A stretch of 64,000 nt of DNA from Atrina japonica (Eukaryota; Mollusca; Bivalvia; Pterioida; Pinnidae), in contig BROG01000134.1 of the NCBI GenBank assembly GCA_030159075.1, positions 658,501 to 722,500 on the forward strand, read 5' to 3'. Both the position numbers and the translations under genes were made by a program. Below the pieces are notes generated by a model that saw only the letters and a program-made list of their open reading frames with translations, was not told the origin of the DNA and searched no databases. Shown in pieces: positions 1-13,132 of this stretch; position 1 is the first letter of the stretch, and every line of letters starts with the position of its first letter.

Positions 1-239
1 GTACACTTAGAAAATTGTGATTATTTCTGTAATTTCATGACGACAGTTTAGCAGTTTTTGTACCATATTTGAAAATTGTGTATGTGTTATGTAGTATATT
101 TTAGAAATACTTTGATGTACTTTATTTGTACACAGTTTTTGTTTTTCGGAAAAATAACGATTTTTATCTGTCTCAAGTGCACTCAAACGGACTATACCTA
201 TTCAGTCATATGTTGTACGGCGTCCAGTAGTTTATTTAC

Positions 240-620
240 TCTTCGTTTTTATAGGTGTCGGTAATGGGTCTTACCCGTCATCAAGGACCAGCCCATGTAT
301 TTACCAATGGATTGTGACCATCTGTGTATAAGGATGTGGGCTACTTTTAAATGATCGACATACACCGTAGAACATCCTTGTAAAAGGCGCAAACTCTCTG
401 TTGTAGCAAATATAGCTACTCCCCCAGTTGTTATCATGATGACGACCAGGTTTTCTTCCACTCCCCTCTTATTCTTACATCGTCGACATTGCGAGGATAC
501 GTTACCCGCGTAAAGACATTGGTTGATAGGGTCGTCCTGCATGTTTTACGCCAACAACCTCCAGTGGAAGACAGTTGCCTTTTTCTTACCGACATTCCAT
601 AATAAACCAATTGCAAGAAA
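240..620 (-). pseudogene. Remnant of a MULE-type (Mutator-like) DNA transposase
   Basis: Minus-strand frames contain, in order, QDDPINQCLYAG, ESLRLLQGCSTVYVD, LKVAHILI and GKYMGWSLMTGKTHYRHL. This resembles the DDE-domain start of MULE transposases (STVYVDGTFKVAP...HGKYMGWVLPL...LMTGKT), where the Asp of YVD is the first catalytic residue. The frame is shifted and pieces are missing, so it is not functional. It begins near the window edge and more may lie outside. Family assignment is from remembered consensus. Confidence 0.55.
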
Positions 621-1634
621 ACTTAATGTAGATAGGACCTTTTAGAAATAACAGAAGGAAATACTTATTGTTAGGCCAAAAAAAACATGATAATTTTTCG
701 GTGAATTGATTACATGAATGCCAAAATCTTTAGATATTGATGAAAATTTGAAAAACAACCATTTGATAAATAAAAACTTTAAAATTAAAGCAAATCAAAA
801 AGTTAATATAAGTGCTTAGCAGACAAAGTATACAAAGTGTCTATCGCTGACAAACTTTTTATTTAATTCATTCGTTGTTACTTTTTTTCCGAAAGAACGA
901 TATCTACTCATGACTTTGGTTGGGAACAGAAGGCAGCGTAAGTTAATTTATTCAGGAGATCGTATTATTCATCTAATGATTTTTCATATCGCCTGAAGCA
1001 TGATACAAAAAGAAAGTTTGAATCAGCGAAAAAGCTACTCAAATTCGGAGAAGAATTTCGTTCTAGTCCTCTAGACGTTTAATTTTGGACCCTTTTAAAA
1101 ATATTTATATAGATAAAGTGGGAAGTCAGATGAGGTATTCTTTTAGCTTCCAGACACATAACCATTGTTTTCCTCCGTAGCTCAATCGTAAGATCAACTG
1201 ATATATGTTTTATAAAACCCACCCAAATAAAAAACACCCCCCACACACATTTGGATCCAGGAAATTCAATGTTAACGCGACCCTCATTCAAAGGTCAGAA
1301 AAATGAACTGAAAAAAGTTTCAAAAATGTACCAAAAGTATCAAACCATCGTATCGGATAGGCTATCGGACCGTATATTGTAAACCGTCTATATGTCAAAA
1401 AAAATTGCCCCTTAAACTGTTCATTTGCTTCAAGGAGCGATGGGTCAATAGTATATTAACATATATCGCTGATTCAAGGACTACGCCAACGTTCGGTACA
1501 ATAAAATGACTTAACGGCCCTGTAGAAATTCACTGAATTGTTTTTACTTCGTATCAGCAAAGCATACAATATAAGAATTAAAATGTGAAGTCATAATATT
1601 TACACTTACAGAGACATATACATATTATACATGT
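621..1634. other. Intergenic stretch, nothing recognised
   Basis: AT-rich sequence with short random open frames. I see no exon signal, repeat family or RNA gene here. Confidence 0.5.
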
Positions 1635-1700
1635 ATATATAGGGCGTCGGAGCAGGACGGGCGACTGCCGCCCAATAATTTTGCCACCCCCCCAAACAAA
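1635..1700. mobile_element. Fragment related to the GGCGTCGGA-type TIR element
   Basis: It starts TATAGGGCGTCGGAGCAGGA, a variant of the TIR of the element that begins at 1742, followed by a different C-rich body. It is probably a truncated relative or a nested copy. Confidence 0.45.
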
Positions 1701-1741
1701 AAACCAAAAAAACACACATACACACACATAATATATATATA

Positions 1742-1924
1742 CATAGGCGTCGGAAGCAAATTGAAAGTGTGTGGGGGGGGAGGGGGTTAAACCAACTTAA
1801 AACACACACACACACACACGCCAGAAACGTCTAACGCCTAAGCCCCAAAATTAAACACTTATGTCTATCTTTGCAAAAAAAATGTGGGGGGGGGCTAAGC
1901 CCCCCACCCGGTTCCGACGCCTAT
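1742..1924. mobile_element. Short TIR element (MITE-like), family GGCGTCGGAA, copy A
   Basis: It begins CATAGGCGTCGGAAGC and ends GGTTCCGACGCCTAT, an inverted pair. The body has an (AC)n run, CGCCAGAAACGTCT and a GGGGCTAAGCCCC hairpin near the 3' end. It lies between TA repeats, so a TA target cannot be distinguished. It has no coding capacity. Confidence 0.75.
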
Positions 1925-2475
1925 ATATATATATGGTAGTACTATGAATAAGAATTACTTTAATTCTGTCATTATCTACATTATAATTTCAACCTGCACG
2001 TTTAATTCCAATTAGTAATTCCATTTGTACAACTCAGTATTTTCTAGTTTCGATTTTAATTCAGGTCAGCTGTTTTGTTATTTATAGATAATGTTACTAA
2101 ACCGGTTCCACTAAAATGATGGTCAGTTTAATTATATCTATATATATCATTTGTGTTATATTTGTCTCTGATTTTATAAATCTATAGGCCTTAGTAAAAA
2201 TTACATTTACTAAGATAAAAATGCAGTTCGAAATGATTGTTGTGAGTTGCTAGTCGTTAGCCAGGGTTTGTGTCAGGACAATTGGAGCGGCGACGTGTGA
2301 ATTCTTCTATTGTTTATATGGGGTTGTGTAATGACCCATAGTATTCTGTGCAACTTTGCATATCATATATTTGGACTAATTCTGTAGACCTTTTTTTTTT
2401 TTCTAAAATCCAGAACTGAAATACTGAAGTTGACTCTACATGTATTTATATATTAAAGTGTGATTTGCATATCTT
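1925..2475. other. Intergenic stretch, nothing recognised
   Basis: AT-rich sequence with a T10-12 run near 2391. I see no gene or repeat boundary. Confidence 0.4.
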
Positions 2476-2854
2476 AAGTTACTGTTACACTACACCGTAT
2501 AGCGCTATCGGACGTATAACACAATTTTCAATCCGTTCGTGTACGTTCGCATACGTTTCTCTTCCCTTTTTTAACCCACGTCTGCGTTCCTTGCCCGGCG
2601 ATGTACGTTCCATCCGGTAGACGTTTTTGGTATCTGAAATTTTTATATTCAAAACTTGGAACGTACACCATCCCTTAAACGTTGTACGTCCTTTATATGT
2701 GCGTTGACCGTGCGTTCATTGTGGGTTTTGTCCGCTTTATGCGTCCCATACATCGATCGCGAGAACACCTTTCGCCACTGTATAACTTTCTGAAGCATTT
2801 TTTCTATACGTTCGACGCCCGGTAGCGCTATACGGTGTAGTATGACAATAACTT
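2476..2854. mobile_element. 379-bp TIR element (MITE-like) with CpG-rich core
   Basis: The ends form a long inverted repeat: AAGTTACTGTTACACTACAC at the left and its near reverse complement at the right, continuing into CCGTATAGCGCTA against TAGCGCTATACGG (perfect over 18 bp). Flanking TTA on both sides fits a TTA target duplication, which would suggest the PIF/Harbinger type. The core is unusually rich in ACGTTC and CGTACG words compared with the surrounding DNA. There is no open frame, so it is non-autonomous. Confidence 0.75.
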
Positions 2855-3596
2855 TAATCTTTCTATTGATTTTTCTTGATATCGTTCACATCCAGTTTCT
2901 ATTGAAATTGTGCTTTGCATTCCGTGATCGGATAGCCTGTTGGTTGATATAATTATGATAAGCATGAATGATCCTGCTGATAGTATGAGAAGCTCATGCA
3001 AAGCGTACGGTTCTCCGTTTTACTTCAAACAACTTTTGTATAGTTGTTAGTATAGTCTGCGCATGCTGTATGTGGGTTCTGATAATGGCTGAACCAGAGT
3101 TACACAGCAGGGCACTTTGATGTTTATTGGACACATTTAGTGGTTACTCCAAGCAACTCTTCTGCTGGGAGATGGTAGAGACACTGACAAGAGTGTGCTT
3201 GCTCCATCATCCGCCTGTTTCCACGTCTAAACTCTCCCGAGATCTGTATTTGTTCAATAGGCTATTTACTGGTTTTTTTGTATTTCGTTTTATGGATTTC
3301 TTTAGTTTTTGTACTGTGTTTAAATTTCTAGCAATTTCATGACCTGATAGGTGCGATTGTTCTACAAATTCATTAACAGAATTGTCCCATCGTTGATTTG
3401 CCTGATATTGCTTCGGAAAAGTTTCCGAAAAACAGTGTCAAAGACACTTCCCTGACACACACCAGACTTGACTCGTGCAGCATTTGACGTTATGTCCCCG
3501 TTGGAAATTGCTATGCCCGCCCTTCACCAGTCCTATGTTCCAGGCGCCAAAATAGCTGACCCTACTAGTATATGCAGAAGGCTGTTGTGTGGGATA
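2855..3596. other. Intergenic stretch, nothing recognised
   Basis: It holds a 71-codon open frame (3127-3342) with no recognisable content. No other feature is seen. Confidence 0.4.
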
Positions 3597-3757
3597 CAAA
3601 TTGAAATTGAAAGTGGGGAGGGACGGGGGACTAAACCAACTTAAAACACACACACACGCCAGAAACGTCTGGGGGCTAAGCCCCAATTTTCAACACCAAA
3701 GTCTATCTTTGCAAAAAAAAAGGGGTTGGGGCTAAGCCCCCCTCGGTTCCGACGCCT
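3597..3757. mobile_element. GGCGTCGGAA-family TIR element, copy B, left end lost
   Basis: Its body matches copies A and C: AAATTGAAAGTGGGG, an (AC)n run, CGCCAGAAACGTCTGGGGGC and CTAAGCCCC. Its right end GGTTCCGACGCCT is intact. The left TIR is missing and is replaced by unrelated sequence. Confidence 0.7.
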
Positions 3758-3982
3758 TTGCTAACGACTGGATACGAGTCACAGAACGTGTGATACGTAA
3801 TCATTGGCACCAGTCTATATACATATAAGGGGTTGTGTATTTTCTATCATTTTCATAGTCTATAAGTTTGTGTTACCTTTATACTTACAATGGGACTCAT
3901 GTTAAATATAACTTTTTGAATTGACTCAACTTTTAACAATTATCATCTTAATCAACACTAATCGTTTGCCCTGTGTGGGGAA

Positions 3983-4540
3983 ATATGACACGCGTCGTTT
4001 CTGTCAATTAGACTTAATCAGTTGAGCTACAATTTTGATTAGTTTTTCTAAAGAGAAAGTGGCATCAGATAAGGCCAAATAATATATCTAAACGTATAGC
4101 CAAAATCCGCCAAAAACTAATGTAAAACGATGGCTATCTTACCTTCAGAAGAATTTAGAATTTTAAATGGTTTTATCAGTGCCAAAATAATACTTTATTA
4201 TAAGGTTATTAGCTGGTAACAAAATACCAGGTATTAGGTTAATGTATACTCTCGGGGACCCAGTCCACTAGCAGTGGCAACGACCTAGTGGTTATAAATA
4301 TTATAAACATAATGCCAAAGTTAAAATGCTTAAAACGATCGTTTCTGTCAATTAGACTTCATCAGTTGAACTACAATTTTAAATAGTTTTTCTAAAGAGA
4401 AAGTGGTATCAGACAAGGCCAAAGTTATAATGCTCAAGACGGTCGTTACTGTCAATTAGACCTCATCAGTTGAGCTCAAATGTATATAAGATGCATATTT
4501 TCTAAAGAGAAAGTGGTGTCATACAAGGCCAAATAATAAA
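3983..4540. repeat. Dispersed repeat (GTTTCTGTCAATTAGAC family), three partial copies
   Basis: Three copies begin at about 3996, 4339 and 4444 with GTTTCTGTCAATTAGACTTC or a close variant, then a CATCAGTTGA stretch, TTTCTAAAGAGAAAGTGG and AAGGCCAAA. Spacing is uneven (about 343 and 105 bp). Further relics occur at 6425-6480 and 7143-7460. I do not recognise the family. Confidence 0.7.
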
Positions 4541-4978
4541 TCTAAATGTATAGCAAGTAATGAAATGCTGCATTGATTCACTTCATCTATAGTTTGCAGT
4601 GTTTCCAGTACATTGCGGGATGTAAACCATTGATATTAAGACCAAATTAATTTCATAATTGTTTATTACGCGTTTTTGTGGATCACCGTGGGGAAATATG
4701 ACACGCATTTTAAACCAAAACCCTGCTATCCCATAAATCATACATGCGGTACAGTTTTTTAAACATTGGTTTTGAATTTACAAATATGCAGCCAGCCAAG
4801 ACAATTCTGTAATTTTATAGGGAAAAGTCTCAATGAGGCAGCACTGTTTTTGATATGCATATCATATGTATTAACATAATTTTTTATTTCACTAAACGTA
4901 TGTTTGTATTTTATTTAACCAGAATTAATCATACACAGTGTGTCTGAAGTTAATTAATTTAAGTTAGTTAATTAAACT

Positions 4979-6235
4979 CCAGGTTGGACAGACTGGGTTC
5001 GTGGATGGCCTAGGCGTACCCATGTGGAAACGGTATGGAAACCAAATTGAAATCCGAGGTTTCCTCCAAGTTTCCGCTGGTTTCCGTATGCGGAAACGGA
5101 CTGGATTCGTGGACGGCCTAAGTTTACCAATGTGGAAACGGTATGGAAACCCGAAGTTTCTGTGCGGAGGTTTCTGCTTTGTTTCTCTAAAGCTTCAGCA
5201 GGTTTCCGCATGCGGAAACAGAGTGGATTCGTGGACGGCCTAGGTGTACGCATGCGGAAACTGTATGGAAACCTGCTGAAACTTGGCGGAAACCACATTG
5301 AAACCCGAGGTTTCCTCCAAGTTACAGATAGTCTCCGCTGGTTTCCGTATGCGGAAACGGACTGAATTCGTGGACGGCCTAGGTGTACCAATGTGGAAAC
5401 GGTATGGAAACCCGAAGTTTCTGTGCGGAGGTTTCTGCTTTGTTTCTCTAAAGCTTCAGCAGGTTTCCGCATGCGGAAACAGAGTGGATTCGTGGACGGC
5501 CTAGGTGTACGCATGCGGAAACTGTATGGAAACCTGCTGAAACTTGGCGGAAACCACATTGAAACCCGAGGTTTCCTCCAAGTTACAGATAGTCTCCGCT
5601 GGTTTCCGTATGCGGAAACGGACTGGATTCGTGGACGGCCTAGGTGTACCAATGTGGAAACGGTATGGAAACCCGAAGTTTCTGTGCGGAGGTTTTTTCT
5701 TTGTTTCTCTCAAGCTTCAGCAGGTTTCCGCATGCGGAAACAGACTGGATTCGTAGACGGCCTAGGTGTACGTATGCGGAAACTGTATGGAAACCTGCTA
5801 AAACTTGGCGGAAACCACATTGAAACCTGAGGTTTCCGCTGGTTTATGCGGAAATAGACTGGATTCGTGGACGGCTTTGGAAATCTACTAAAACTTGACG
5901 GAAACCACATTGAAACCTGAGGTTTCAGCTTGGTTTCTGCCAAGTTTCCGTAGGTTTCCTCATGCCGAAACAGACTGGATTCGTGGATGGCATAGGTGTA
6001 TGCATGCGGAAACTGTATGGAAACCTACCGAAACTTGGCGGAAACAACATTTAAAGCTGAGGTTTCCGCCAAGTTTCCGTTGGTTTTCGCATGCGGAAAC
6101 AGACTGGATTCGTGGATGGCCTAGGTGTACGCATACGGAAACTATGGAAACCTGAAGTTTCTGCGCGGAAAGTTGGCTGAAATCTCTCGAAAACCTAGGT
6201 TTCCGCCAAGTTTCAGTAATGAGGAAACTGTATAT
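4979..6235. repeat. Satellite array with a 261-bp higher-order unit
   Basis: GGATTCGTGGACGGCCTAGG recurs about every 115-140 bp. A two-monomer unit repeats at exactly 261 bp (5106, 5367, 5628). Each unit carries a perfect 18-bp palindrome GTTTCCGCATGCGGAAAC (5202, 5463, 5724) and many GGTTTCC/GGAAAC arms. Because 261 is a multiple of 3, long open frames appear on both strands; the longest (226 codons, minus strand) is a repeat artefact. The outer copies are more diverged than the central ones. Confidence 0.9.
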
Positions 6236-7560
6236 TTTGTGCAGTGTCAGCATTGAGTGTGGTTGATAAATACTATGTCCCTTATCATCGATTTCGACAT
6301 CTAGTATTAAAACAATGTGTCAAACTTGCTGTGAATAACTTTAACAGTCTAGTTATCACTACATAAGAAACTCGTTTAAATATAAATATTATAAACATAA
6401 TACCAAAGTTATAATGCTCTCAAGACGATCGTTTCTGTCAATTAGACTTCATCAGTTGAAATACAATTTTTTAGATGGAACAATTGTATTGTGAGCAATG
6501 AAAAAAAAACCAGAACAATTCCTTGAAAGATTATTATTAGCACATAAAGGTATACTACACATCTGTAAAAATTATAAAAATGGTAATTATGGTAACTAGG
6601 TATGGTAAACATGATAATTCACATGGTTAGGAAATGTGCAACTAAAACTTTCAGACACTCGCCGGATAATCCTAATGACTAAATGCATATATGAAAAAGG
6701 CAATACATTGGGCCTGATATCACAATCTAAATCTCGATGTTATAGATTTATCCTTAGTTCTGCCACATATCCCAGGTTGACTAGTTCTTATTGAAATATA
6801 TATATAAACATAATTTGTTATTTTGACATATTTTATTGAATAAAATATTTCTAAAACATTGAGTATATAAAAATATAAGCAACATATGAGCAGTAATTTT
6901 TACGGTTTTCTCCCAAATTTGATTTTTCGGTTGTGTCATACATACTCATGATTGTAAAAAGAGCTTTGCATCCAACTGCAGCAGGTGGTTGAAAGGAATG
7001 TTGTAGACGAGAAGGCTTACAATTGATAACACGGTAAACAAATACCTGTACTGGATGATAATAATTGAATTCTGTTTTAAATATTTTTAACAGTACCAAA
7101 ATTAAAGTTTTACAAACGAAGACAAAAACAAATGCCCAAGACGATCGTTTCTGTCAATAATACTATGATAGTTGAACACGAATTTAACATAAATGAATAA
7201 TTCCACAAGAAAAGGAGGACTAGTTTTGGAGTTTCGATTATTTACTGGTACTTCATCTTTACATTATATAAGGCCAAAAAATAGTTCTTAATGTGTTGCC
7301 AAATCCGTCTTAGTATATCCACTGTAAAATTAATGTCTTTGCTTTTGAGAAGTTTAGAATTTAAATGGTGCTACCTGAGCGAAATAGAAGTGTAAAATGA
7401 TTAGCTGGTACCAAAATATCAGATACTGGCTTTATGTATACTCTCTGGGTCCGGTAAACCAATACTTGTAATGGATAGAAATGGTTGAAATTTACTTTAT
7501 GTTTTAATGACAAAGAAACGAGCGTTGACATGTAAAAATGCAATCAAACAGACTATTACT
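6236..7560. repeat. Degenerate copies of the GTTTCTGTCAATTAGAC family after the satellite
   Basis: GATCGTTTCTGTCAAT recurs at about 6426 and 7143. The segment at 7350-7455 matches 4155-4265, sharing ATTAGCTGGTACCAAAATA and TATACTCTC. CGGTAAACAAATACCTGTACTGG-like sequence occurs near 7030 and again near 7450, a local repeat of about 420 bp. No gene is seen. Confidence 0.55.
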
Positions 7561-7663
7561 GAATTAAATTCTACACAACTCCTTTTAAAAAGGAGCTTCG
7601 AGACAGAAAAATGACAGCTCATATTGTCGTCGTTAAAGCTATGCAAAATGACTAAGCTGCCGC

Positions 7664-7860
7664 GAGCCGGCCTGGCTCAGTCGGTAGCGCGCTCGACTCT
7701 TGATCGTGAGTTCGAGTCCAGCCGGCGGCAGGTGGGTTTCTTGTCTTTCGGAGGAGACAGTAAAATCCGAGGTTCCGTGTTACAGTAGGTGTCGGTACGT
7801 TAAAGAACCCTCATTGCTCAATGGCTGTAAGTGCCGAGCATAGGCCGCTTCTATATAAAT
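7664..7860 (+). mobile_element. tRNA-headed SINE, family 1, copy A
   Basis: The head has a pol III A box (TGGCTCAGTCGG) and B box (GTTCGAGTCC) in a tRNA-like fold flanked by GCCGG arms. A central domain follows with GGTGTCGGTACGTTAAAGAA and AAGTGCCGAGCATAGGCC, shared with the copy at 58798. The layout resembles the V-SINE-type element described in molluscs as RUDI; that identity is a guess. It is not a functional tRNA gene. Confidence 0.75.
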
Positions 7861-9240
7861 GTAAACATATGCAAAATAATGTAATTTGTGAAAATAAAAA
7901 TAATAAAACTGGTGTCCAACAAAAACATTTGATATTTGATTACATAAAAAGTTTAAACAAAAATAATTGTGAACTACTTTATCTATAAAATTACATTGCT
8001 ATGACATAGCAAATCAGAAACACTTTGGAACACGTATGACACACACGTAATGTTGATATACGAATACAGCTGAATAAGCTAAAATAAAATTACAGTAGAA
8101 AAGATATATTGATTAATGAATAGCTCAGACAATCATGCATACAATACATAACCAAGCATAAGCAAACAGATGGCATTTGTATACACGATCAATTATACTT
8201 GGTGATATGACCTATATGCTCAAAAGATGCACAAAATGAATATTACAATAAATCTTACTGTCAAATGCAACTTGCGCGCGCGCGCACACACACACACACA
8301 CACACTGTAAGTTAGGCTCAGTATTGTTACTCTTTAGACCACTATCAATTTCAAAGATGACCTACTATGTTTAACATAATTTCGTACTTACTGAAAAATA
8401 TGCATCGTTAAAAACAATGTAATAGACATACTCTTGTACGCATTTTATTCTCGTTATTTCACATAGCTTACAACAGTATTTGACACTAGTGGCTGTAATG
8501 GCACATTGAATCCCTGTAAATTGATTAAAAATCTACATATATTATTCACGGGTTATTTATAAATGGACTTTGCTTGAACACAACCGGAACGACTGAATGA
8601 ACTAAAATAAAGTAAACGCATATATTACAAAAGTATGTTTGTAAATCAGAAGGGATAATCAACTATCTACTGTATGCTTGACATGTTGGCAGACGTACGT
8701 TCGTCTCTTGTTTTATATCCATTGGTACCTCTTCATTATGCAAATGTATTTTATAAATATTTTGTGTTTTTAGCACCAATTACGTTTTTGTTTAATCTGG
8801 ATGTGCTTTAAGAATTTATTTTCAATATTTTGGGTTATTTGGGCATATAAAAACCATAGATATTTTAACAGGTGACAGGTGTGAATTTAAATATTGGGAT
8901 CACAAATGTAAATGTATATTGTTTTACAACAATTTTACTATGTAGATTCCATCTATTCCCAAATAATGCTGGAATGTTAGTCATAATTCCCCAATATAAA
9001 TACCTGTACTTTGTTATCTATAACTTCTACCAAAGTAAAGTGTCACTTCCTGGTACTGTAAAAATCCAAAACAATAGTCTGTTTTCAAAAAATAGGGATG
9101 TACAGGTAAAACATGATTCCCTGCATCACTGTAGAGCTAATATAATTTTTCTGAAAACTAGCCTGTCAACCCGGTTACGGTTTCATTTAGAATCGTTGTG
9201 TTTTAAACATTTTGCCAATTTACCTTGGTAGAACTATTAA
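7861..9240. other. Intergenic stretch with a (CG)n(CA)n run
   Basis: A short CGCG tract runs into (CA)n at about 8275-8305. A 119-codon frame (8872-9231) has no recognisable motif and biased, hydrophobic AT-rich codons, so I do not call it a gene. Confidence 0.4.
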
Positions 9241-9289
9241 TACCACAATCTACCACATCCAAACATCAGTAGTGGCTATAAGTCATACA

Positions 9290-10130
9290 TTCACATTATA
9301 ATCATATTTATTCTGTTATAACCCATGTCCTAGAGTTATATTACAACACTATAAACATCTATATTCTGTTAACATCCATACTCTGTTATAATCCAAGTCT
9401 CAAAGTCATATTACATCAATAATCGCATATATACTCTGTTATAATCCAAGTCTCAAAGTCATATTACAGCAACGTTTATATTGTTGTAATATCACTTTCA
9501 GTCATGGACTAAGACAAAGTATAGACGTTTATATTGTTGTAATATGACTCTAAGACATAGGTATAGATGCTATTATTGATGTAATATGACTTTGAGACAT
9601 GGACTCTGTTATAATCCACGACTAAAAGTCATATTAATACAATATAAACATCTATACTCTGTTATAACCCATGTCTCAAAGTCATATTACATCATCAATA
9701 ATATGCTCTGTTATAACCCATATCTTAGTCATATTACAACAATATAAACGTCTATACTTTGTTATAGTCCATCACTGAAAGTGATATTACAACAATATAA
9801 ACGTCTATACTTTGTTATAGTCCATCACTGAAAGTGATATTACAACAATATAAACAATATAAACGTCTATACTTTGTTATAGTCCATCACTGAAAGTGAT
9901 ATTACAACAATATAAACGTCTATACTTTGTTATAGTCCATCACTGAAAGTGATATTACAACAATATAAACGTCTATACTTTGTTATAGTCCATCACTGAA
10001 AGTGATATTACAACAATATAAACGTCTATACTTTGTTATAGTCCATCACTGAAAGTGATATTACAATAATATAAACGTCTATACTTTGTTATAATCCATG
10101 ACTTTAATCATATTACTACAATATATTAAA
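9290..10130. repeat. 53-bp minisatellite/satellite with an internally inverted block
   Basis: The core region (9740-10090) has about seven near-identical 53-bp units carrying GTCTATACTTTGTTATAGTC and CACTGAAAGTGATATTAC. Unit starts fall at 9749, 9802, 9864, 9917, 9970, 10023 and 10076; one unit has a 9-bp insertion. Older degenerate units extend left to about 9290. Between about 9470 and 9600 the units run in the opposite direction. Confidence 0.9.
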
Positions 10131-10405
10131 ATTTACTCTGAACAAAGAATACTTTGATAAATGACTTTCTTACTAGTACTCAGAGTTTTCAGACTTTCAG
10201 AGGTCTTTTTGTGCTACATGTACACTTCTTAGTATAGCAGTTCTTCCAATTTACGCCATTGTTTGTAATAATATATCGCCTTCGTTGGCTCCTGCTTCGT
10301 TAGGTTCGACTATATCTACAACAACATCTTCAGGCTTTGTTATAGCTGTTGTGTCGTCATTGACTGCATCTGAAAAAATAATATTCAACTGCAACGAATG
10401 CTTTG

Positions 10406-10407
<2 letters not shown>

Positions 10408-10482
<75 letters not shown>
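10408..10482. repeat. (TA)n microsatellite, about 75 bp
   Basis: Uninterrupted alternating TA. It creates a false open frame of Tyr-Ile repeats on both strands. Confidence 0.97.
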
Positions 10483-10484
<2 letters not shown>

Positions 10485-10715
10485 GGCATCACTAACATTT
10501 CTAATGTTTAAAAGATGTTTTAGACTCCGGTGAAGGCATAATCTCTATCGGCATTGCTTTTTAGACTAGGGTAAATGGCATCATTTACATTTCTTGTGTT
10601 TCAAAGACTCGAATAGAGGGTGTCATCAATATTGGCAATGCTTTAGACTGAGGAACAGGCGTTATCGATATTGCTAATGTTTTAAAGACTGCTAAAGAGC
10701 GTCTGTATCTAATGC
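10483..10715. repeat. Degenerate tandem repeat of about 55-60 bp
   Basis: Four or five loose units share TTTTAGACT, then a GG(C/T)(A/G)T(C/T)AT stretch and ATTGGCAATGCTTT-like ends. The repeat starts directly after the TA array. Unit boundaries are approximate. Confidence 0.5.
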
Positions 10716-11073
10716 TTTGGTTTGTATTCTTGATAACGATCAGTACAATTATGTAATAAGTATTAAAAGTAAAAATAAAGCCTAGGTGAAACCGCGCATG
10801 TCATCACATGATTCGCGTTTATTTCCTTCATACATTATAATTGTAGCTTTATTGCAAATTATCATATAATTATTCAAATACAAAAAAATTATTTAATGCT
10901 TATCCTCCCAGTTGTCAAATCTTTAAATGAAATTTGTAAAGGAATCTACAAAAGATGTAATTTCAGTTAAGCACACCTTTTGTAAAACATATCGTGTATA
11001 ACTTCCTAGACACTCTAGTTTAATATATTTGAAAATATATATCCATTTATTTTGTGACCAATCAAACATTATT

Positions 11074-11383
11074 TAACGGAACATTAGTTTTACTACTTAG
11101 ATTGATATAGAATAACGAAAAAGAGATATAAACAGGCATAAAATTCCTATATCTTTATGAAAATTGCTTGAAAAACCCACTTTGACAATTTATTCTCTAT
11201 TGTATTATTATACTATTGTATATGCATACCACATTGGACCTGACCGTATTTTCAACAAATATATAGGAATATAATTTTCCATGCCTCTGTATAGCTCTTA
11301 TTTGTTACTGTACATCAAGTCAAAATATTTAAAATCGTAAAACTCGAACTGTTATTTGATAAACACAGCTAATGCCCCTTTAA
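11074..11383. mobile_element. Foldback/MITE-like element, GGGGCATTAGC family, copy A
   Basis: The right end reads CACAGCTAATGCCCCTTTAA and the left end carries a decayed inverse (ACGGAACATTAGTTTTAC). Inner arms AATAACGAAAAAGAGATATA and ATAGCTCTTATTTGTTACTG are also inverted relative to each other. The same inner arms and right end occur in copy B at 12796. Confidence 0.65.
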
Positions 11384-12795
<1,412 letters not shown>

Positions 12796-13132
12796 TCCCG
12801 TGCATTAGCTGTGTTTCCACATTTTTAAAAATTGATGTACAATAACAAAAAAGAGCTATACACCGGCATACACATTCTTATATTCCTATTATATTCCTAT
12901 ATGTTTGTGAAAATAAGGTAAGGTCCAGTGGGGTATGCATATACAAATAGCAAATAGAAATAATCATTTGCATATGAACAATTGCCAAACTGGGTTTCTC
13001 ATGTAAGTTTCACAAAACATAAGAATTTAAGAAATTTATTCCTGTGTATATATTTCTTTTGTTATTGTACAACAATCTAAGTAGTAAAATAAGAAATGGG
13101 TTTTGGGTGAAACAGAGCTAATGCCCCTTTAA
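12796..13132. mobile_element. Foldback/MITE-like element, GGGGCATTAGC family, copy B
   Basis: The left end GTGCATTAGCTGTGTTTCCA is inverted relative to the right end GTGAAACAGAGCTAATGCCC. Inner arms ATTGATGTACAATAACAAAA and TTTTGTTATTGTACAACAAT also pair, so most of the 337 bp could fold into one imperfect hairpin. Its right end lies about 105 bp from the stop codon of the orphan membrane gene and may fall in its 3' UTR. Confidence 0.7.

Noticed and set aside
4972..5652. 226-codon minus-strand frame with repeated PRIQSVSAYGNQRR-type segments
   Set aside because: It lies wholly in the 261-bp satellite; other frames on both strands are also open because the unit length is a multiple of three. 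No sign of a real start or domain.
7664..7740. Functional tRNA gene
   Set aside because: The A and B boxes are the head of a SINE whose body is shared with 58798; the fold is imperfect and no terminator T-run follows the head.
8872..9231. 119-codon plus-strand frame
   Set aside because: AT-driven hydrophobic composition, no motif, no splice or promoter context.
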